Origin: Paraburkholderia kururiensis
Lineage (GTDB): Bacteria > Pseudomonadota > Gammaproteobacteria > Burkholderiales > Burkholderiaceae
Direction of reading: 5' to 3'
NCBI RefSeq assembly: GCF_034424375.1
Contig: NZ_CP139965.1
Location: 3,472,001 to 3,536,000 of the forward strand
Length of the DNA: 64,000 nt
Of the stretch, positions 53,355-64,000 are shown piece by piece. The position numbers and the translations under genes are program-made. Each line of letters begins with the position of its first letter. Positions within the stretch are counted from its first letter, which is position 1. The notes beneath the pieces are model-generated. The model saw nothing but the letters and a program-made list of their open reading frames with translations, ran no database searches and was not told where the DNA came from.

Positions 53355-53665
53355 GCTTCCTCCATCACACACTGCAGCGGATGCCCGGCCTGCCGTGCGT
53401 GGGTAACTACTTGCTCAACTTTGGTCGACGCGATGTCCCGCGTGTAGACCCCACATACCCCCCGACCCTCACGATGGACCTTGAGCATGATCTGCGTCGC
53501 GGTCTCGCGATCCTTATTGAAATACTCCTGCACGATCATCACGACAAATTCCATTGGCGTGTAGTCGTCATTCAGCAGCACCACCTTATACATGGAAGGC
53601 GGTTTCAGCTTTTGTTCCTGCCGCTCCAGTACGGTGCCGTCCTGCTTGTCCGGGATAATCGCCAT
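53351..53665 (-). CDS. clpS: ClpS adaptor protein
   Basis: This 104-residue adaptor delivers N-end-rule substrates to ClpA. It has the core MYKVVLLNDDYTPMEFV, the substrate pocket and the closing VHREGRGVCGVYTRDIAST. It is the first gene of clpS-clpA and divergent from the cold-shock gene. Confidence 0.95.
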   Translation of the reverse strand: MAIIPDKQDGTVLERQEQKLKPPSMYKVVLLNDDYTPMEFVVMIVQEYFNKDRETATQIMLKVHREGRGVCGVYTRDIASTKVEQVVTHARQAGHPLQCVMEEA

Positions 53666-54259
53666 ACACCCATTCTAAACAACTCGGGCAGGCCCGCAAT
53701 CCTGCCGAAACCCGACCGGCCGGACGGCGACCGATGCACACGCACCCGGCATGCCAGGTCTCGTTCGCACCTTGCGACCAGACCGGCTGCGGCACCGGTC
53801 GTTCCGGGATACTCCCGCCCCTCGTCGCACCATGCGTCCGCGCCGGGGAGGTTCGAATCGAGTATCGCACAACCCGCGCCAGGGTGCCGGCCACAAAAAA
53901 TGCCGCTGAAGCACCTGCCGGCGCGTCCCTCGCGACACAGTTGCGCGCTCTTGAACACACCTATGCCATATGCGTGGATTATGCGGGTTTTCAAGTCAGA
54001 CAGCTTGCGCCACCGCACATAAGAAAAGCCGTGGAAACCCTGGAAACCGATCCTTTTACAACGCTGTTGGCGCCCCCACAAAATGTGCTTGACACTTGAA
54101 TAAAGAGACTCAACAATCAAGCTGGCACTTTTTTCAACTGCCTCATATTTTCGAAAAAATGCCGTTGGTGAGCTTGTGAGGAGGGGACGGCCGCTTACGT
54201 GGCCGTCAAGCTTTTCGAGCGTGCTCGTGGTAGTGACATGAGTTACAGGGGAAGTTGGT
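53666..54259. other. Intergenic region: clpS and cspA control
   Basis: No convincing gene is seen in these 594 bases. The left part must hold the clpS promoter (not clear by eye). The right part holds the cold-shock promoter at 54089 and a long leader with a hairpin GACGGCC/GGCCGTC (54186-54192 with 54201-54207). Confidence 0.5.
54089..54117 (+). promoter_or_regulatory. Promoter of the cold-shock gene
   Basis: TTGACA (54089-54094) and AACAAT (54112-54117) are 17 bases apart, about 145 bases before the start. The long 5' leader with a hairpin at 54186-54207 is typical of cold-shock mRNAs, which are controlled by leader structure. Confidence 0.6.
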
Positions 54260-54466
54260 ATGGCAACTGGTACGGTCAAGTGGTTTAACGACGCGAAAGG
54301 TTTCGGATTCATTACGCCCGACGAAGGCGGCGAGGATCTGTTTGCTCATTTCTCGGCTATCCAGATGAACGGTTTCAAGACCCTCAAGGAAGGCCAGAAG
54401 GTAAGCTTCGAGGTCGTGCAAGGCCCGAAGGGCAAACAGGCATCGAACATCCAGGCAGCCGCCTGA
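54260..54466 (+). CDS. Cold-shock protein CspA family
   Basis: This 68-residue RNA chaperone has the two RNA-binding motifs KGFGFIT (RNP1) and DLFAHFS (RNP2). MATGTVKWFNDAKGFG is the family start. It melts RNA secondary structure, often during cold or growth-phase shifts. GGGGAAG precedes the ATG. The gene has its own promoter, a structured leader and an intrinsic terminator. Which csp paralogue this is cannot be said from one copy. Confidence 0.95.
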   Translation: MATGTVKWFNDAKGFGFITPDEGGEDLFAHFSAIQMNGFKTLKEGQKVSFEVVQGPKGKQASNIQAAA

Positions 54467-54487
54467 GACGGTTCGATCCCGCTCCTC

Positions 54488-54518
54488 GAAACCCGGCTTT
54501 GGCCGGGTTTCTTTTTTT
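54488..54518 (+). terminator. Intrinsic terminator of the cold-shock gene
   Basis: GAAACCCGGC pairs with GCCGGGTTTC (ten bp, loop TTTG) and is followed by TTTTTTT. It is 21 bases after the stop. Confidence 0.9.
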
Positions 54519-54676
54519 GTGCGCCGGATCGGTGCGCGGTACGACTCCAACACATAGCCAGATACGGCGCGTGAGCAACCACTTCTCTTTTATCGACGAT
54601 CGCAAACCCGCTGGGTTCCCGTCGAAAACGTTTTCGTCTCGTTTAACAGCGTCATCGTGACAGGCGTGCAAATGAA

Positions 54677-54709
54677 ACACCCCGCATGCGCGGAGCGCAG
54701 GCGGGGTGT
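54677..54709 (-). terminator. Intrinsic terminator of icd
   Basis: ACACCCCGC pairs with GCGGGGTGT (54677-54685 with 54701-54709) around a 15-base loop on the minus strand, followed by TTCATTT. It lies about 110 bases after the icd stop. Confidence 0.65.
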
Positions 54710-54820
54710 GAGTCACGGTGCCGGGACAGGGCACCGGAGCAAAACGAAGACGTGGAATGCGAAGTTCGCGCCGTCGTCGGAACGCCGCCCCGCCCGATAG
54801 GCGAAGGCGACGTGCGCCGA

Positions 54821-56077
<1,257 letters not shown>

Positions 56078-56486
56078 GATCGACTCCAGTGATGGCTGTG
56101 CTGGTGGAAGCGGTTTGGGCCTGCGGAACCGGGGCGCGGCCTGCCGGCAACAAGCCGGCGGCGCGGGACTGCTGGCGGTCGGCAGCCTGAGCGCAACGGC
56201 TGCCTTCGCGTGGAGTGCGCCGGTCTGCCTCACGCGGCCAGGCCGCTATTCTAGCCCACGCTGGAGCGAGAACGCGGCGCCGGCACGCATGCCGCCATGC
56301 CACAACGCGACGGGACCGCAACCCACGAACACGATGCGCCATGCCACACCTGTTGCCCGGTTCAGTCTTGAGTCTTATATAAGACAAAAGAGTTGGCGTT
56401 TCATATTATGCATTAATATCTCGTCATTTGCCATAGAACCACCCGCCGGCAGCCCATCCCGGCGACCTTCGGTCCCGCCTCATCGC
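56078..56486. other. Intergenic region between icd and the RluE-type gene
   Basis: No gene is seen in these 409 bases, which carry both divergent promoters. A -10-like TAGAAT for icd is at 56248-56253 on the minus strand. The right part is AT-rich, with a perfect palindrome at 56372-56385 and the inverted repeat ATATTA-TGCAT-TAATAT (56403-56419). Confidence 0.55.
56372..56385. promoter_or_regulatory. Palindromic operator candidate GTCTTATATAAGAC
   Basis: A perfect 14-base palindrome lies 295 bases upstream of icd and 102 bases upstream of the RluE-type gene. Its form resembles the operators of GntR-type regulators of central metabolism; I infer this from memory and cannot name the regulator with certainty. 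Confidence 0.5.
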
Positions 56487-57053
56487 ATGCGTCTCATCGC
56501 TCTCAACAAGCCGTTCGGCACCATCTGCCAGTTCTCGCCTCACGAAACCCGGCCGTCGCTGGCCGACTGGGTGAAGGTGCCCGGCGTGTATCCCGCCGGC
56601 CGGCTCGACGCCGATAGCGAAGGTTTGCTGCTGCTCACCGACGACGGCGCACTGCAGACGCGCATCGCCGAACCACGCCACAAACTCGTGAAGCGCTACT
56701 GGGCCCAGGTGGAAGGCGCACCGGACGAGGCTGCGCTCAAAGCACTGGCGCGGGGCGTCGATCTGGGCGACTACGTGACACGTCCGTGTCGTGCCGGATT
56801 CGTGGAACCGCCCGCGACGCTCTGGCCGCGCACGCCGCCCATTCGCTATCGCGCAGCCATTCCGACCACCTGGATCGAGCTCGCGATTACCGAAGGCAAG
56901 AACCGTCAGGTGCGACGGATGACCGCGGCCGTGGGCTTTCCCACCTTGCGGCTCGTGCGCGTGGGCATCGGCGCCCTCGACGTGTTCGCGCTCGGCCTGC
57001 AGCCGGGCGAGAGCACGGACCTGCCGCCGCGCGCGCCGTGGGACGGCGTCTGA
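56487..57053 (+). CDS. rluE: RluE/RsuA-family pseudouridine synthase
   Basis: This 188-residue pseudouridine synthase has no S4 domain and best matches RluE, which modifies U2457 of 23S rRNA. The catalytic motif is AGRLDADSEGLLLLTDDG with the nucleophilic Asp. LNKPFGTICQFS opens the protein, and ITEGKNRQVRRMTAAVGFPTLRLVR closes the fold (key GKNRQVRRM). The ATG at 56487 starts MRLIALNKPFG. It is divergent from icd. Confidence 0.88.
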   Translation: MRLIALNKPFGTICQFSPHETRPSLADWVKVPGVYPAGRLDADSEGLLLLTDDGALQTRIAEPRHKLVKRYWAQVEGAPDEAALKALARGVDLGDYVTRPCRAGFVEPPATLWPRTPPIRYRAAIPTTWIELAITEGKNRQVRRMTAAVGFPTLRLVRVGIGALDVFALGLQPGESTDLPPRAPWDGV

Positions 57054-57234
57054 TACCCCGGATAACGGTGTCGTGACGAGCAAACATTGGTTACAACAAC
57101 ACGCGTCAACCGGCTCGCGGCACGACGCGTTATTGCTCGCAGATGCCGCCCGAAGCTATCCGGCATTCAGCCTTCAGGTCCTTCCCGCCAGCCTCACAGG
57201 CGCGCGAGACGGTTCCGACCGCTGGCAGCAGCAA

Positions 57235-57248
57235 GGACAAATTTGTCC
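57235..57248. promoter_or_regulatory. Palindrome upstream of the small Ala/Lys-rich gene
   Basis: GGACAAATTTGTCC is a perfect 14-base palindrome 96 bases upstream of the start. A second, shorter palindrome TGACCGGGTCA (57299-57309) lies close to the gene. Both could be operators or promoter-proximal binding sites. Confidence 0.45.
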
Positions 57249-57343
57249 CTGCCACTGTCAACCGAAAGGTGGATGGCACGTTTACCGTCGTGACTCAATG
57301 ACCGGGTCACTTGGTTAATTAACTCAAGCTGAGGATTCAAAAC

Positions 57344-57532
57344 ATGAACAAACTGATCGCCGCTCTGGTCGCTGGCCTGTTCGCAACGGCTGCATTCGCT
57401 CAAGCTTCGGCTCCGGAAGCTGCTTCGGCTGCTCCGGCTGCTGCTTCGTCGGCTCACAAGGCGAAGAAGGCTCACAAGAAGTCGCACAAGAAGGCAGCGA
57501 AGGCTGAAGCTGCTTCGGGCGCTTCGGAGTAA
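57344..57532 (+). CDS. Small secreted Ala/Lys/Ser-rich protein
   Basis: This 62-residue protein has a signal peptide (MNKLIAALVAGLFATAAFA, cleavage before Q) and a mature part of Ala, Lys, His and Ser only slightly varied (KKAHKKSHKK in the middle). It should be a small, positively charged periplasmic or secreted protein; the function is unknown. Codon use stands out: 19 of 25 alanine codons are GCT, unlike the GCC/GCG-rich neighbours, and serine and lysine codons are almost uniform. GAGGA lies eight bases before the ATG and a strong terminator follows, so high expression is likely. Confidence 0.8.
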   Translation: MNKLIAALVAGLFATAAFAQASAPEAASAAPAAASSAHKAKKAHKKSHKKAAKAEAASGASE

Positions 57533-57587
57533 GCACGCTGTAAAAACGCAGTCAAGAACACGCAGTTCTGCCGTTCTTACGGCGTTG

Positions 57588-57626
57588 AAAGGCAGATCAC
57601 CCTCGAGGCGATCTGCCTTTTTCTTT
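57588..57626 (+). terminator. Intrinsic terminator of the small secreted-protein gene
   Basis: AAAGGCAGATC pairs with GATCTGCCTTT (57588-57598 with 57610-57620) around an 11-base loop and is followed by TTCTTTT. It lies 56 bases after the stop. Confidence 0.85.
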
Positions 57627-57752
57627 TGGGGTTGCCGCATCTGGACCGTCGCGTCTCATCCCGATGCACGGCCGCGTGCTTCGTCTTTTGACCCATCTTG
57701 ACGCGCTCGCGTAACATGCGCGGGTTACTCTTTTCGACCAAGGAGCCTTCTC

Positions 57753-58259
57753 GTGCGAATCTTCCTGCGCTCGCTGATCGCGCGCCTCGCATTGGCCGCT
57801 GTATTGCCCGTTGCTGCCGTGTCGTTTGCCCTCGCCGGCGCGGGTAACGCCGAGGCGCAGCAGATGCCGCCCGGCGCGAAGCAGCCCAGCGAGTTCCCAC
57901 GCGTGAAACTCACGGTGGGCATGTTCGTCGTCGATGCTGCGGTCGCCGCCAACGACCCCGACCGCGAGCAGGGCCTCATGTATCGTACGCAGCTCGCACC
58001 GAACGAAGGCATGCTGTTCGTGTTCAACGAGAACGCGGTGCATTGCTTCTGGATGAAGAACACGCTGATCCCGTTGTCGATCGCATTCATTCGCGCCGAC
58101 GGCACGATTACCGACGTCGATGAAATGCAGGCCGAGACCACCAACAACCACTGCCCGCGCAACAACGGTGTCTATGCACTCGAAATGAGCAAGGGCTGGT
58201 TTCAGTCGAAGGGCATCAAGCCCGGCATGAAGATTCAAGGGCTGCCCCAGCCGCAATAA
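57753..58259 (+). CDS. DUF192 exported protein
   Basis: This 168-residue DUF192 protein has an N-terminal signal peptide (hydrophobic core ALAAVLPVAAVSFALAGA, cleavage near AEA-Q). The domain motifs are GLMYRTQL, GMLFVFNENAVHCFWMKNT, and VYALEMSKGW. The family is widespread; its role is not established. The start is GTG at 57753, with AAGGAG upstream. It has its own terminator. Confidence 0.9.
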   Translation: MRIFLRSLIARLALAAVLPVAAVSFALAGAGNAEAQQMPPGAKQPSEFPRVKLTVGMFVVDAAVAANDPDREQGLMYRTQLAPNEGMLFVFNENAVHCFWMKNTLIPLSIAFIRADGTITDVDEMQAETTNNHCPRNNGVYALEMSKGWFQSKGIKPGMKIQGLPQPQ

Positions 58260-58335
58260 GTTGCAGCGACGCGAGCGGACGCCCTGCGCGCGCCTCGCAT
58301 CGTTCGGACGAATGGCCATGTCGCGGTTCGTCGTG

Positions 58336-58367
58336 AAAAGCCGGTGATCCAACAGGCACCGGCTTTT
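58336..58367 (+). terminator. Intrinsic terminator of the DUF192 gene
   Basis: AAAAGCCGGTG pairs with CACCGGCTTTT (58336-58346 with 58357-58367) around a ten-base loop, with the T-run continuing to 58370. Confidence 0.9.
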
Positions 58368-58520
58368 TTTGCGCCGGTGCGTTTTCTGTCAGCAGCGCAT
58401 CCATCGACCCCACGAGCTCAGGCAAGCTGTTTGCGACATAGCCCGGCCGGCGTTGCTCGCCGTACCGCTGTCATGGCCTCCAGGGGCGCTCGCAGCGGGC
58501 GCGCCCGCCTGGCAAGAACC

Positions 58521-58549
58521 CTGCAAAAGCCCGCACCGCGCGCTATGCT
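58521..58549 (+). promoter_or_regulatory. Candidate promoter of fusA2
   Basis: CTGCAA (58521-58526) and TATGCT (58544-58549) are 17 bases apart and 112 bases before the start. The -10 is fair and the -35 is poor. Confidence 0.35.
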
Positions 58550-58660
58550 AGTAGTCTCGGTTCGCGAGCCTGATCGGCCCGCGGCCCGCCGTGCAGACCG
58601 CAGCCCGCGCCGCGGTTTGCCAGAGAGACTCCACCGGCGCGCCATTCCAAGGAGATAAAC

Positions 58661-60766
<2,106 letters not shown>

Positions 60767-60782
60767 GCCTCGCTCGACCGCT

Positions 60783-60810
60783 CATGGAGGCCTGCGTGCA
60801 GGCCTCCATG
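60783..60810 (+). terminator. Hairpin after fusA2
   Basis: CATGGAGGCCTGC and GCAGGCCTCCATG (60783-60795 with 60798-60810) form a perfect 13-bp stem with a GT centre, starting 16 bases after the stop. Without a T-run it is a hairpin-type terminator or an mRNA-end structure. Confidence 0.55.
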
Positions 60811-60870
60811 CAGCCTCTCCAGGCCGGACGACGCCCTCCGGCGCCTCCCTCTCCTTCCAGCGAGCACAGC

Positions 60871-61383
60871 ATGAGCCACGACCATGACGATCATCGCAAC
60901 CCTCGAGACGATGCTGCGGCGCCGGACTGGCGCGACAACGGCGTCAAGGTGATTCGCGGCGATCAGCTCGACGTCAACACGGCGCAGACGCCGGGCATGG
61001 ACCGCGCCGTCGCCATCAACGCCGCGCGCGTGGGCGCGCAAAAGATCTGGGCCGGCACGGTGAGGATTCATCCGGACGCGAAGACGGGAGCCCACCATCA
61101 CGGCCCGCTCGAAAGCGTGATCTACGTGATCCGCGGGCGCGCTCGCATGCGCTGGGGCGAACACCTCGAATTCACGGCTGAAGCCGGTCCCGGCGACTTC
61201 ATCTTCGTGCCGCCGTTCGTGCCGCATCAGGAGATCAATGCGAGCACCGACGAGCCGCTCGAATGCGTGCTCGTGCGCAGCGACAACGAAACGGTCGTGG
61301 TGAATCTCGACATCGACGCAGTGGAGCAGCCCGAAACCGTCTATTGGGTCGATCCGATCCACAAGCATCCGCACGAGCACTGA
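60871..61383 (+). CDS. Cupin-domain protein
   Basis: This 170-residue single-domain cupin has motif 1 GAHHHGPLESVIYVIRGRAR, whose histidines and Glu bind metal, and motif 2 GDFIFVPPFVPHQEINAS. The N-terminus is His/Asp-rich (MSHDHDDHRNPRDD), which might also bind metal, and the C-terminus ends in HKHPHEH. The substrate is unknown. The ATG at 60871 is preferred to one at 60784 that lies in the fusA2 hairpin. Confidence 0.88.
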   Translation: MSHDHDDHRNPRDDAAAPDWRDNGVKVIRGDQLDVNTAQTPGMDRAVAINAARVGAQKIWAGTVRIHPDAKTGAHHHGPLESVIYVIRGRARMRWGEHLEFTAEAGPGDFIFVPPFVPHQEINASTDEPLECVLVRSDNETVVVNLDIDAVEQPETVYWVDPIHKHPHEH

Positions 61384-61602
61384 GCGCCGCTGCGGCAGCG
61401 GTTTTTCCATCACGACGCGGCCCGTTCCGGATTGCGGGCCAATCGCTTACACTGAACCCGCATTCGTCATCGCAATACCGCTCTTCTGCTGTCGTTTGCT
61501 GACACAGGCTGCGCCGCACCCCGCGCAAGACGTGTGGCAGGTACCCTGCGCCACCCGCGCACGCACTCCGACAAAACACGGAACAGAACGGAACCCTTAT
61601 CG

Positions 61603-63258
61603 ATGAAGACTCCCGCGGATCCCAGCGTCGTCCTCGAATTGCTCCGACGCCACGCAGATGGCCTCGGCAACCACGCAATCGACGAATTCCTCGCGGGCCG
61701 GCTCAGCCGCCGCGAGTTGCTGCGGCACGCCAGCGTAATCGGTCTGGCCTTCGTGGGCGGCGGTCTGCTCGCCACGCCGCGCGCCCGCGCCCAGGGCTCG
61801 CCGGGCAACCAGACGATCCGCGTGGCCCATCTGATGCCTGCGGGCGCCGTGGACCCGCTCACCGTCACCGATGCGGGCGGCCTGTGCCTGCTGAACCAGA
61901 CCGGCGAGTTCCTCGTCAACGACGACGAGCACAGTACGCTGCAGCCCGCGCTGGCGCTTGCCTGGCAGCCGAATGCGAAGGGCGACGTGTGGACCTTCAA
62001 GCTGCGCCAGAACGTGAAGTTCCACGACGGCGCGCCGTTCACTGCGAAAGACGTGGTGGCCACCTTCGACCGTCTCGCCGACCCCGCAGCGGGGTCGGCG
62101 GCCCTGTCGGTGCTGAAGGGCGTGCTCTCGAAGGGCGGCACGAAAGCCATGGACGACCACACCGTGGCCTTCCACCTCGACGCGCCGAACGGCAACTTCC
62201 CGTACTACGTCTCTTCGGACAACTACAACGCGGTGATCCTGCCCGCGAGCTACACGGGCAACTACGAGAAGACGTTCATCGGCACCGGGCCGTTCAAGCT
62301 CGAAAAGTACCAGCCGAAAGTGGGCGCCTCGTTCGTGCGTCATTCCGACTATTGGGGCGACAAGGCACTGCCGCAGCGCGTGCAGTTCTCGTTCTACGCC
62401 GACCAGCAGTCGCAGATCCTCGCGCTGCAGGGCCGCCAGGCCGACGTGATGGGCACCTTCACCGTGCAGGGCGGCACGGGCATTCTCAACAATCCGGAGT
62501 TCAAGGTGGACGGCGTGCGCTCGAGCGCCCATCGCCAGATCCACATGCGCACCGACAGCCCGCAGTTCAAGGACAAGCGCGTGCGCCAGGCACTGGCGCT
62601 TTCCATCGACCGCGAAGTGATGGTGCGCGGGCTGTTCCGCGGCCGCGCCGTGGTGGGCAACGACAGCCCGTTCGCGCCCGTGTTTCCGTCGTCGGATACA
62701 TCCGTGCCGCAGCGCAAACTCGATGTGGCGAAGGCGAAGGCGTTGCTCGCGCAGGCGGGCGTGGGACACGGCTTCGACGCGCCGCTCACCACCGAAAAGT
62801 ACATGGAGATTCCCGACCTCGCCGTGGTCGTACAGAACGCGGCGAAAGCGATCGGCGTGCAGCTTGCGCTGAAGGTGGAGAGCCAGAACCAGTACTACGG
62901 CGCGGGCACGTTCGGCAAATCGGACTGGCTCGACTCGCCGCTCGGCATCACCGACTACGGCCATCGCGGCGTGCCCAACGTGTTTCTCAACGCGCCGCTC
63001 ACGAGCGGTGGCACGTGGAATGCTGCGCACTTCAAGAATCCGCAGTACGACCAGCTGGTGGCGCAGTTCGTTGCCGCGCTCGACGTCGCGTCGCAGAAGA
63101 AGATCTCCGGACAGATCCAGGCGCTTCTGCTCGACGAAACGCCGGTGATCATTCCGTACTTCTACGACCAGTTGATCGCGCGCCGCGCCGCGCTGAACGG
63201 CGTGCATTTCACGGCCATCGCGCAGCTGTATTTCGACCGCGCGGTGTTGACCGCCTGA
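61603..63258 (+). CDS. ABC transporter substrate-binding protein, dipeptide type (SBP family 5)
   Basis: This 551-residue periplasmic receptor of the DppA/OppA family carries a twin-arginine-type N-terminus: LSRRELLRH, then a hydrophobic stretch and an Ala-x-Ala site (RARA). The signal is preceded by about 35 extra residues, as in receptors sent out by Tat. The mature part has the family signature WTFKLRQNVKFHDGAPFTAKDV in its first third (key NVKFHDG). The ligand is not known; peptides, opines or glutathione are all possible. It is followed by the cut-off permease gene, so a dpp-like operon is likely. Confidence 0.9.
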   Translation: MKTPADPSVVLELLRRHADGLGNHAIDEFLAGRLSRRELLRHASVIGLAFVGGGLLATPRARAQGSPGNQTIRVAHLMPAGAVDPLTVTDAGGLCLLNQTGEFLVNDDEHSTLQPALALAWQPNAKGDVWTFKLRQNVKFHDGAPFTAKDVVATFDRLADPAAGSAALSVLKGVLSKGGTKAMDDHTVAFHLDAPNGNFPYYVSSDNYNAVILPASYTGNYEKTFIGTGPFKLEKYQPKVGASFVRHSDYWGDKALPQRVQFSFYADQQSQILALQGRQADVMGTFTVQGGTGILNNPEFKVDGVRSSAHRQIHMRTDSPQFKDKRVRQALALSIDREVMVRGLFRGRAVVGNDSPFAPVFPSSDTSVPQRKLDVAKAKALLAQAGVGHGFDAPLTTEKYMEIPDLAVVVQNAAKAIGVQLALKVESQNQYYGAGTFGKSDWLDSPLGITDYGHRGVPNVFLNAPLTSGGTWNAAHFKNPQYDQLVAQFVAALDVASQKKISGQIQALLLDETPVIIPYFYDQLIARRAALNGVHFTAIAQLYFDRAVLTA

Positions 63259-63374
63259 CGCGCCGGGCGTGAAGCGTATGAGGCCCGTACAGCCCGCCGC
63301 GGCCGCAAAGACACGCTCGCGCCGTGTCGTGCGCGGCGAGCCCCAGCCTGCATGAGCGTGCCTCGGGACCTTCG

Positions 63375-64000
63375 ATGTCGACCTCGGTCTTCTCTTCTTC
63401 TTCGCGCGCACGGCGCACCGCCAGCGGCAACGCCGCGCGCATCGCGCGTTTCCTCGCGACGCGCCTCGTGCTGTCGGCCATCACGTTGTGGCTGCTTTCC
63501 GTCATCGTGTTCGCGGGCGGCCAGCTGCTGCCCGGCGACATCGGCCGCGCGATTCTGGGTCCGCTCGCGGATGCACGTGCCGTGGCCGCGCTCGATCATC
63601 AACTCGGCGTGGATCGTCCGCTCGTCACGCAGTACGTCGAGTGGATCGCGCATTTCGTGCGCGGCGACATGGGTATTTCGTACGCCTACCGTGAGGCAGT
63701 GGGACCGTTCATCGGCGAGGCGCTTGCGCATTCGGCGAAGCTCGGCCTGCTCGCCTTCGTCGTGGTCGTGCCGCTCGGCATTGCGGGCGGCGTGTGGGCC
63801 GCGATGCACGCGGGCCGCTGGCTCGATCGCGTCATCAGCATTACAGGTCTCTCGGCCACGGTGGTGCCCGAGTTCGTTTCGTCGATCGCGTTGATCCTGA
63901 TCTTCGGCGTGTGGCTGCGGTGGCTGCCCATCGAAGCGTCGTGGCCGCCCGATGCCGGCGTGCTCGAACAGTTGCGCCACCTCGTGCTGCCGGTGCTGCC
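63375..64000 (+). CDS. ABC transporter permease, DppB/GsiC type (partial, cut by window end)
   Basis: This is the first 208 residues of an inner-membrane permease for the dipeptide-type ABC transporter. After a polar Ser/Arg-rich N-terminus it has the first membrane helix (LVLSAITLWLLSVIVFAGGQ) and the family start LLPGDIGRAILG. The loop LDHQLGVDRPLVTQYVEW follows, then further helices, running off the edge of the window at 64000. The ATG at 63375 begins MSTSVFSSSSRARR. The binding-protein gene lies 116 bases upstream; the rest of the operon lies outside the window. Confidence 0.88.
   Translation, partial: MSTSVFSSSSRARRTASGNAARIARFLATRLVLSAITLWLLSVIVFAGGQLLPGDIGRAILGPLADARAVAALDHQLGVDRPLVTQYVEWIAHFVRGDMGISYAYREAVGPFIGEALAHSAKLGLLAFVVVVPLGIAGGVWAAMHAGRWLDRVISITGLSATVVPEFVSSIALILIFGVWLRWLPIEASWPPDAGVLEQLRHLVLPVL

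Larger units (their letters stand above)
54467..54820. other. Intergenic region between cspA and icd
   Basis: No gene is seen in these 354 bases. Two convergent terminators lie inside: cspA's at 54488-54518 and that of icd at 54677-54709. The middle has no clear features. Confidence 0.55.
58260..58660. other. Intergenic region before fusA2
   Basis: No gene is seen in these 401 bases. They contain the terminator of the DUF192 gene at the left and a candidate fusA2 promoter at 58521. The right part before the GTG is the fusA2 leader, with AAGGAG at its end. Confidence 0.5.

Noticed and set aside
53734..54099. 121-residue frame on the plus strand between clpS and cspA
   Set aside because: No ribosome-binding site, Pro/Thr-rich, and it overlaps the cspA promoter.

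Overview
The window is GC-rich, densely packed bacterial DNA that reads as a chromosome of the Burkholderiaceae (Paraburkholderia, Caballeronia or Trinickia-like). The reasons are the gene order ribF-ileS-lspA-coaBC-LLM oxidoreductase-dut, clpS-clpA next to a cspA-type gene and a single icd, a stand-alone second EF-G gene, the livHMGF block, and the protein sequences themselves. I identified the genus from memory of these families, not from a search. Most of the window is core genome. The 3' edge cuts through an ABC permease gene.

Layout. 0-3.8 kb: uppP, a DUF1439 lipoprotein, a YkgJ-type Cys-cluster protein, hemN and tRNA-Leu(CAA). 3.8-7.7 kb is the most accessory-looking part: a 396-base gene-free stretch after the tRNA, a DUF937-OmpA membrane protein, a ribbon-helix-helix protein, an HPr-like protein without a single histidine, and an unrecognised protein. 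7.9-15.5 kb: a seven-gene, tightly overlapping operon that resembles the hydrogenase-4/formate hydrogenlyase membrane complex (hyfB-C-E-F-G-I) plus one small membrane protein. Its large subunit lacks all four Cys ligands of the NiFe site, and no ferredoxin subunits are present. 15.5-19 kb: a LysR regulator divergent from a tartrate/D-malate dehydrogenase gene, then an MFS exporter. 19-24.5 kb: rsuA, a small membrane protein, an SDR, a ferredoxin-NAD(P)H flavin reductase, an argD-like aminotransferase and a GNAT enzyme. 24.6-29.2 kb: livHMGF without a binding-protein gene, and an unknown secreted protein. 29.8-32.9 kb: fkpB-ispH, radC and rpmB-rpmG. 33-36.8 kb: NAD synthesis, with nadB facing nadA-nadC. 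36.9-41.9 kb: desaturase, MscS channel, rsmB and purN. 42-49.5 kb: ribF, ileS, lspA, coaBC, an LLM oxidoreductase and dut. 49.5-54.5 kb: amino-acid permease, clpA-clpS and a cold-shock gene. 54.8-61.4 kb: icd, an RluE-type synthase, a small Ala/Lys-rich secreted protein, a DUF192 protein, fusA2 and a cupin. 61.6 kb to the end: a dipeptide-type binding protein and the start of its permease.

The genes mostly serve housekeeping: cofactor synthesis (haem, NAD, FAD, CoA), isoprenoid and undecaprenyl metabolism, protein quality control and translation. The most unusual system is the hyf-like operon. It keeps the membrane proton-channel residues (Glu144/Lys224 in the B subunit, Glu138/Lys226 in the F subunit) and the small-subunit Fe-S cysteines. 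It has lost the metal centre that would make or use hydrogen. It therefore most resembles the 'energy-converting hydrogenase related' (Ehr) class between group 4 hydrogenases and complex I, whose substrate is not established.
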